A stretch of DNA of 64,000 bases from Ananas comosus (taxonomy: Eukaryota > Streptophyta > Magnoliopsida > Poales > Bromeliaceae): assembly GCF_001540865.1 (NCBI RefSeq), contig NC_033621.1, forward strand, positions 19,237,326 through 19,301,325. The letters are read 5' to 3'. This document shows positions 57,059 through 64,000 of the stretch, in pieces. The translations under genes were made by a program, and so were the position numbers. Each line of letters opens with the position of its first letter. Position 1 is the first letter of the stretch. The notes beneath the pieces are model-generated. The model had not been told where the DNA came from. It worked only from the letters and a program-made list of their open reading frames with translations, and made no database searches.

Positions 57059-58780
57059 GTAAGGAAACCCTAACTCTACCTCTTCGATTTCTTGTTCCTT
57101 TTCTCGGTCGCGCGTTTTCTTGCGTTGAGTTTGGTCTCTTGGACGGTTAAAAACGCGAACTTTGACCGATTGGGGGCGCGTGAGATTGGAAATTAGGATT
57201 GTTGATCTGTGGGTTCTCCTCTCGGGGTCTGATGGCCTCGTAATGTGCGTTTTTAGTTGTGAATTTCGATGGCATTTGAACTTTAGGTGATGAGTTGCTT
57301 TGGATGGCTCGGTCACCTTCGCTAGGGTTTCTTTGATCTCCTGTTATTTATCTGCTCGATCTTGTGTCGGTTGCGTTCTTTTTGGTGGATCGAATGCTGA
57401 AAAACACCAACTTGTAGCGATTGGGGCGTGTGAAATTGGAAGTTAGGGGATTTTTGATTTGTGGGTTGTCGCCACGGGTGGTGAAATTGAAAGGTAAGTT
57501 AGAGTTTGCATAGCCAATTGCAGATGATTCAGGTTTATGTGCCATCTGGGACTGGATGTAAGTATTGATGGACGGAGAATTTTATTGTGCACGTGTATTG
57601 CATATTGAGATTTGTGGGGCGCATGTGAAGCACAAAAACAAACCATTAACACCTTAATTTCTCTATTTCAATTGTGATTAGTAGTTGAGATTACACTAGG
57701 TTAAAATTCTTTTGAAACTTTGATTAAAGAATTTGGGTGAGACTATTGTTGAATTTTGTTTAACAGAGATTAATTAAATGGAGATTGAACTAGTTCATTT
57801 TATCAGATAGGAGACTAAATAGATAAGAATGTGTTATGATAAGATATTTAACAGGAATTAAATAGTTGACTGCAAATTTTACATAAAACTGCTTCACTTA
57901 TCAATTTTTTAATGCATCTTTAGAAAAAATCTCTGACAAACATTCATCCTAGCTGTCTTTTATTGATGGACGTTCACTAGGTTTTCAGTATTTGATCTGA
58001 TTTTAAAGGGTAGAAGTGCTAAAAGTAGATAGTCATTATGTTTAATTGTGTGTTTTTTCTTATTTCTCAATTTTGTTTGGTCACAGAAGTAGGTGGGACA
58101 ACATATTTTGTAGTTCTGTTTTGCCAGGAAATTAGATAATCAATGTAAAAATGTATTTAGTTGGCTGGCTGAAATGTAGTGTTTATCAAGATTATTGTAA
58201 TCTTTACGTCTTCTATCTCTTCTTCAGTAAGGTTGTCAACGATTGTTAGGTAGTATATACCAGGATTGTTCTAATCGTTACGTCTTCGTTCTATTCTTCA
58301 GTAAATTGGTTGACAATTCTTAGGACGACGCTTTTACCATTTGGTGGAACAGAAATATTCTGGGGGTAAAGGCATTTTATTTCTTTTTCTGAATGTATCA
58401 ACTCTGCTTCTTGACTCTTCTGAAGAAAAGTAGCACCTGTTGACTTGGCAGCAATGAGAAACCTATATTTCCACTTAAGTTGATAGGGGGATTTCAATTA
58501 GAGGATTGAAAAGATGAATGATTTTGAATTTGTAGATGTTGATTTCATCAATTTCTGCATACAAACAGAAAGCATGAGCATTACAGTTGATTGTTCAGTT
58601 CACATAAATTCGACACTGCATGTGTTTGACCATATTAAAGCTCTTCAAATTAAACACTTAAATATAATTGTCATTTAAAATGTTCTTAATATCTTTATGC
58701 ATGTTGGTTTTTCTCACAATAGAGGACTACAGAGAATGTGTTTAACTAAGATGCTTTCAATCAAGACTCTGTGATGCATC
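57059..58780 (+). other. Presumed first intron of the BTB gene, proximal part
   Basis: Begins GTAAGG. No coding exon, repeat or RNA gene recognised. It may include an alternative leader-type GT-rich region. Confidence 0.45.
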
Positions 58781-59333
58781 GTTTGAAAAGGCGCAAGGCG
58801 CAAAAAGGCGCAAAGGCCTTATGGAGTCTGGGCGCGAGGCGCGCGCCTCAAGAAGGTGAGGCGCATATCTAATAAAAATAAAACATTCTTATCAAGCCTA
58901 TTTTAAATGGATATTTTATGTTAAAAAATTCTAATGTGGCTATACAAAAACAAAATAATCATAAAAAAGTAAAGAAATCGCATGTATAAATGTTCTCAGC
59001 CTAAAAATAAAATTATGTTTCAACTTTCAACTTATATGCGCTTGCTGCTGCGTCTTTCTTCTTACCACTACCACTTATTGCCATTGGGGTAGAAGAGAGA
59101 ACGACCAAGAGAAAAGGAAAAGAAAGCGTTCAATTAGGAAATTTTTTAAAAAAATTTTCTCAACATTTTGAATATATTGAAGAAACTGAAAATCCGAAAA
59201 CCCAAACCTTAGATCCATTAAACGTAAATATCACGAGGCGCGTCTGAGGCGCGTGTCTCACTCCTTGAGGCGCTGAGACTCACGCCTCGCGCCTAGGCAC
59301 TGAGGTGCGCGCCTGATGCGCGCCTTTTCAAAC
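58781..59333. mobile_element. MITE with GTTTGAAAAGGCGC ends
   Basis: 553 bp. Left end GTTTGAAAAGGCGCAAGGCG; right end complement GTTTGAAAAGGCGCGCATC. GAGGCGC repeats flank both ends and the core is AT-rich. Flanking TCTGTGATG-like and GTTGTGATG-like 9-mers are a possible imperfect Mutator-type duplication. Confidence 0.7.
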
Positions 59334-60244
59334 ACTGTTGTGATGTTAATGTTGATGGAGCTTTTATGAATATCTGATATGAACGTGTTAAATTACCTGT
59401 TAGCTTCATTTACACGTTATTATTATTTCCTTTGCTGCTTTATGTAGTTTGAAGAAATAGGGCTATTGTGTTTATGAGCGATATGGTTATTATCATTTTA
59501 AATTTGTTACCAAAAGTTGAATAGACCATAAAAATATCAAAAGTTAGTTAGATCCTAGCTTCTGCTTGCTTTAGCATGTAGATAACTTGAATCAAGTTGG
59601 GTATGAGGATTTAAATATTTTACGGTACTATTGCTTTTCGACGTCTAACTAACACTTCGTCCATTTAATTGTTTGATCAGTGTATTTATGTCTTCCTAGT
59701 TGTGCAACCGGAGTGTTTTATATGTGTATCTTTGAATTTGGTTAGTTTTTGTAAAAGCAAGCATTAATACTGAAGCTGATGAAGCTCCGATAATCTATTG
59801 CTATGTGAGATCGATTTGGTTAACTTTATGAAAGTAAAAAAGGATGTAGAAAAGAACAATTCATTTAATTCCAATTTGTAGAAGAGAAGAATTAATGTAT
59901 AGAAGAGAAGAGTTGAGGTTAGATGCGGATAACTGTTTCCTGTGGAGTCAAAAAAATTCAGTCGCATATTTGCATGTGATCACAGTGTAGTTGATATTTG
60001 CTGCAACTGTAGATGATAGGAGTTAAATTCATCCTTTAGATGTAGGATTTTATTTTTTGGATATATGTACCTTTTCCTTTAGTGATGATTTAAAATTTTG
60101 TGTGATTGTAATTTAGGACACAACTTTATAGATGACTACGAATGTGAAAGAATCTTCCTTTATGTTCTGTAGTAGGTGTTTGGAAATGATATCCATATGG
60201 GCTTGATAGGTCTAGAAGCCACTTATAAATTTGCTATAACAGTT
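59334..60244. other. Intron sequence, no feature seen
   Basis: AT-rich. No exon for the missing BTB parts was found. Confidence 0.4.
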
Positions 60245-61404
60245 GGGGCACGTTTGTTATGGGGTTAAAAGGGGTGAGATGCTATTTCTGTAAACTTTCA
60301 CTCCGGTTAACTATGTTTGGTACGTGGGGTGAACCTTTTAGAAAGATTAAAATTTCATTTCCTTTTAACCTCCAACAATACAAATTTGTTGACCTAGAGG
60401 GGACTAGGTTAAAGGAAGGTTAAAGAAGGTGAAACAGGTGTTTATTTTCTCTCCACTCACTTTTTTCTTCTTATTTTCTCTCTAACTTTCTCTCTCTTAA
60501 CTTTCTTTCTCTTTATTTTCTCTCTCGTTCCTTTCTTTTTCTCTCTTGCTTTCTCTTCACCTTCTCTCTTCTTTCTCTCGTTCCTTTCTTTTCTCTCCTT
60601 GCTTTCTTCACTTTCTCTCTCTTCAGTCTCTCCTAGTTTCTCTCTTCACTTTCTCTCTCCTCTCTCATCCTTGCGTTTTCTTCTTTCCCTTTCTCTTTTC
60701 GCGTCCCTCTCTCTCATCACATTCTCTGTCCTTATTTGATCTCTACTCGGTTTCTCTCTTTTCACTCGATTTCTCTCTTCACATTCTCTTCTTATTCTCT
60801 TTATTTTCTCTCTCCTTATTTTCTCTCCCTTCACTCTCTCTTTACTTTTTTTTTTCTTCTCTCCTTTCTCTTCACTTTCTCCTTATTTTCTCTCCTAACT
60901 TTCTCTCCATTATTTCTCTTCTTACTCTCTTCACTCTCCTTATTTTCTCTCTTTACTTTCTCACTTATTCTCTCTCTTCACTCTCTTCTTATTTTCTCGC
61001 TCCTCACTCCATTTTTTCTTCTTATTTTCTCTCTCCTTATATCTTCACTTTCTCACTACGTATTTTCTCTCTCTTCACCTTCTCTCCTTATTTTCTCTCT
61101 TCTTTTTTTCTCTTTTTCTGTCATTTCTCTCTTCTTTCTTTATCTCCCTTTTAACTTTTCTGTTCTTATTTTCTCTTTTTTATTTTCGATCTCTTCACTT
61201 GCTCTCTCATCCCTCTCTCCTTTCTATTTTTGCATTCCCTCTCCTCACTTCTCTCTCTCCTTATTTTCTTTTATCTCTCCTTAATTTCATTCATGACATG
61301 ACCAAACATTAGTAAAAGAATTTTTTTTTTTTTATACTCCATGAAGTGTTACAGGAAGAATGCTTAGCCCCCCAACTTTTAATCCATACCAAACTAAACC
61401 TTGG
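60245..61404. mobile_element. MITE-like element with large CT-rich core
   Basis: Left GGGGCACGTTTGTTATGGGG then TTAAAAGG. The right end complement reads AAGGTTTAGTTTGGTATGG then ATTAAAAG. 60430-61290 is an 860-bp imperfect (CTCTCTTCA/TTATTTTCT) low-complexity array. Its Ser/Leu/Phe-rich open frames are not genes. The target duplication was not resolved. Confidence 0.45.
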
Positions 61405-61435
61405 TGTCAATAGCAGTTGATTATTATTGCTCTTA

Positions 61436-62169
61436 GGGCTTGTTTGGTTCGTCCATTTTGGACACGGAATGGGAATCGGTTTGATCAAATCCGGTTAATT
61501 TTGTTTGATTCGCAGGAATCGGTTTCGGATTCCTATTCCGGACCGGAATGGGAATGGCCCAATAGCTTTCAACTTGATTCTGGTCTCCAAGCCCGGATTG
61601 AAATTTCATTCCCAAGCCCACCCACACCTCTCCCTCAAGCCCAGCCCACGCCATCAATCTCCATCCCACGCATCCTCTCTCCTGTACGATCTCTCCACCC
61701 TTTTCTCATAAAAAAAATCCTCTCTCAAAAACCCTATCCCTAACCCTAAAGGCGTCGCGAAGACAACGCTGCAGCGTCGTAGGGTGGCGCGGCGGCGAGT
61801 CTCAGCGGAGCAGCAGGGTGGTGCGGCGGCGAGAAATAATTTTATATATTTTTTATAATTTTTTTCTTACATAATTTTTTTAAATAAATTTGATATTTGT
61901 TTGGCAAAGCTCTAATTTGAGAATAGTATTAAATTTTTCATAAATTTTAAATAGGTTTATAGACTTATATTTGAGAGTAAAATTAGTATTATGTTATTCT
62001 ATTATTTTTTAGTTTATACGAACTAAACAATAGAATGAGAATAATTCATTCCAATTCCCAATCCATGAATGAACCAAACATCTAGGGGAAGTGGGCCAAT
62101 GCAATTACCATTCCAATTCATTCCCATTCCATTATCCATTCCAATTCCAAACTTGAACCAAAGAAGCCC
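61436..62169. mobile_element. Tourist-like (PIF/Harbinger) MITE
   Basis: 734 bp flanked by TTA (61433-61435 and 62170-62172), with inverted ends GGGCTTGTTTGGTTC and GAACCAAAGAAGCCC. Sub-terminal GGAATGGGAATGG/CCATTCCAATTCC repeats are present. The TTA duplication and end sequence are diagnostic of Tourist elements. The interior has a short GC-rich segment (61740-61830) after CCCTAACCCTAAAGG. Confidence 0.85.
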
Positions 62170-62620
62170 TTAGAGCTGATTCTTGAGTTCTTCTAGTCAT
62201 AGATTTTCTTCTTCACTAAATTGGTGGGCCCTTTTCAAGTTTTATGTTTTGTGCATTTTTCATTCATGTTCCCCATTTATTAGATCTCTCAGAATTTCTC
62301 CATTAATGCTCCGTTTTACTCGAAGTGATAAGTAATTCTCTGTTTTTTTTCCTTTTGTTGACTATGCGTGTGGCAGTGAATAGCTGACGTCTTTCAGTTT
62401 CAAATATGAAAAAAAGTATCCTCTACAACACGTCTTCTCCCTTCTACTTAATTTTCGATACCTTACGCACTTATGGTAAAAGTGAGTTTAGTTTGCGTTT
62501 AGCACCTCACCAATATGGATCAGGAGCTTGCGGCTTGTTGTGTTGCTAGAGCCATTGTTGCTGGAGCCTTGCATGTCAAGGTGCTAAAAACTATTCTAGC
62601 ACAGCACTAATGGGCATGCC

Positions 62621-63223
62621 TAGGGATGCAAACGGGGCGGATCTGGGGGCGGGAGCCCTGCGCCGTCTCCCGCCCTGACTAGCAAAATCCTGCCCCGCCT
62701 CCTGCCCCGAATCCGTGACGGGTTAAAAAATACATCCCATAATCCGCCCCGCCTCGTAACCCGCCTCCCGCCGGCGCTCCGAATCCGCCCCGCCAACTAA
62801 TATTTTTTATAAAATTATAATATTATTAATATTTTGTAAAATATAAATTAATAATTTTTAATAATAGTATATATATATTTTAACAATATCAATTATAAAA
62901 ATTAAAAATATCAATCACAATTCAAAACAAAATTCAAAAGTTTCAAATACAATAGAAATGAGAGTACGAACTTATTTGTATTTTAAACTTTTTTTGTACA
63001 TACATTATTTTTGAGGAATATTTTTTTAAAATATAAATGATTTTTGGGGCGGATCATGGCGGGGCGGATTCGGGGCGGGTCAAAATTTCTCCCGTTTCCT
63101 GCCTCGAATTCGTCTCGGATGGTAAAATTTATCCCGTTTCTTGTCCCGAATCCGTTTATTTTCTCCCATTTATTGCCCCCGTCGGGGCGAGAGCTCCACC
63201 AACCCGGATCTGTTTGCATCCCT
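62621..63223. mobile_element. MITE with TAGGGATGCAAAC ends
   Basis: About 600 bp. Left TAGGGATGCAAACGGGGCGG and right complement CAGGGATGCAAACAGATCCGG. Sub-terminal blocks are rich in CCCCGCC/GGGGCGG and GAATCCG on both sides of an AT-rich core. The flanks TGGGCATG and TGGGCTTA are a possible imperfect 8-bp duplication (hAT type). Confidence 0.65.
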
Positions 63224-64000
63224 GGGCTTAGTCATGAATACTACTACGTAGTATATACAAGTTTCTAGTACTAGTCTTTGACTACTGTTCCCACGAGTCA
63301 GTCAATAATGCAGATATAAGTTTGATGATACTTGTTACTATATTGCTCCCAAAAGTCTTCTCCACTTTGCACATTTTGCACGTTAGTCTCAAGTTTTCTT
63401 AACGTCAGAGTTTAGGAATTTTCCGATAATACACATGTATAGAAACTATTTATTAACAGTGTGCTAACTTAAGAACATATTTGTGTTATATTCTTTTTAA
63501 TATACCAATTGATGCTATTCAATTATCTCTTAATCCCATAAATCAAACCCATTACTCAATTCTCACATGTTAGCACTCGTTCAAAATAAATAGTCACTAT
63601 TCATGCAACCCAAAGATCCAAATATCATAGAGCATTACTATTCAGATAAATTTGGAACTCCTGTTTGAGGATATAAGATGGAGGGCGGAAGTGACTAGAT
63701 TGATGGAGATGGAGATTTGGAGGAGAAGAGACCCTTTTTTTTTTTCCACATAAGAACTTTTCCCTTTCTGTGAGTCTTATACTATCCTGGGATAAAAATA
63801 CATTGCAAAAGAATTAGAATCAGAATAGAACCTGATAGTTGCTGGCGCGTACAGTGGGATGGTACGCAAAATCTTCAAGTTTGAATCTTCTTTGATTGTT
63901 GATTTTGTCTTTGATAACCAATATTCTGATTGTTATGTTAATCATACTTTATGTTTAGTTAACTATGTTGTTGGCTTTGTCCCTCTTGTGCTCTGGGTAA
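63224..64000. other. No feature seen
   Basis: Mixed AT-rich sequence to the window end. No exon recognised. Confidence 0.4.

Noticed and set aside
60546..61284. 200-codon Ser/Leu/Phe-rich open frames
   Set aside because: Translation of an imperfect CT/TTA low-complexity array inside a MITE-like element; open in two overlapping frames.

Overview
This window is plant nuclear DNA. It is intron-containing, AT-rich and dominated by transposable elements, with only two host genes that I can recognise. The retroelement families (Ty3/gypsy of the Tekay/Del chromovirus and Tat types, a TRIM, tRNA-derived SINEs, CACTA, Tourist and Helitron-like elements) and the gene families point to a flowering plant. 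A monocot is my impression, and pineapple-like repeats are a guess that I cannot test here.

Layout. 1-1027 is the 3' part of a gypsy LTR (called family A here) with a tiny TRIM element inside it. 1028-5398 is AT-rich flank with an AT satellite, a 219-N gap and an 875-bp direct duplication. 5404-16898 is one Tekay/Del element bounded by a perfect 5-bp duplication (AGTTA). Its interior is abnormal: 7286-10790 repeats 13265-16545 with an indel every 10-20 bases, which looks like uncorrected long-read sequence rather than biology, and a piece of another LTR (family B) precedes the real pol.

18829-22602 is the clearest gene: ten exons encoding a receptor-like cytoplasmic kinase with an N-terminal universal stress protein domain. 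Its exon 1 carries a net one-base frameshift around a CTC repeat, and a 54-G homopolymer lies about 370 bases upstream of the ATG.

24188-28791 looks like two tandem Helitron-like elements on the minus strand carrying host-gene scraps (one resembling mediator subunit MED13, one resembling ribosomal protein L22). 29287-35832 is a 5' LTR, gag, protease, RT and RNase H of a Tat-type gypsy element, cut off before the integrase and split by a 513-bp solo LTR. 35833-44246 is a pile-up of family A and related LTRs, one MITE and a GC-rich unassigned stretch.

44247-51000 holds microsatellite-bounded inverted-repeat elements, two CACTA miniatures in opposite orientation, two foldback MITEs, a SINE and a Helitron-like 3' end. 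51001-56738 has a promoter-like segment, CT-rich DNA split by a 2.6-kb minus-strand solo LTR, and GC-rich low-complexity DNA. 56739-57058 is the first exon of a BTB/POZ gene of the At4g08455 type. The rest of the window appears to be its first intron, loaded with four MITE-like insertions; later exons were not found.

The two host genes show no functional link. I found no convincing unknown coding system. The most informative signals are the read-quality duplication, the Helitron-like pair with captured fragments, and a shared sequence pattern at the 3' ends of several unrelated LTRs.
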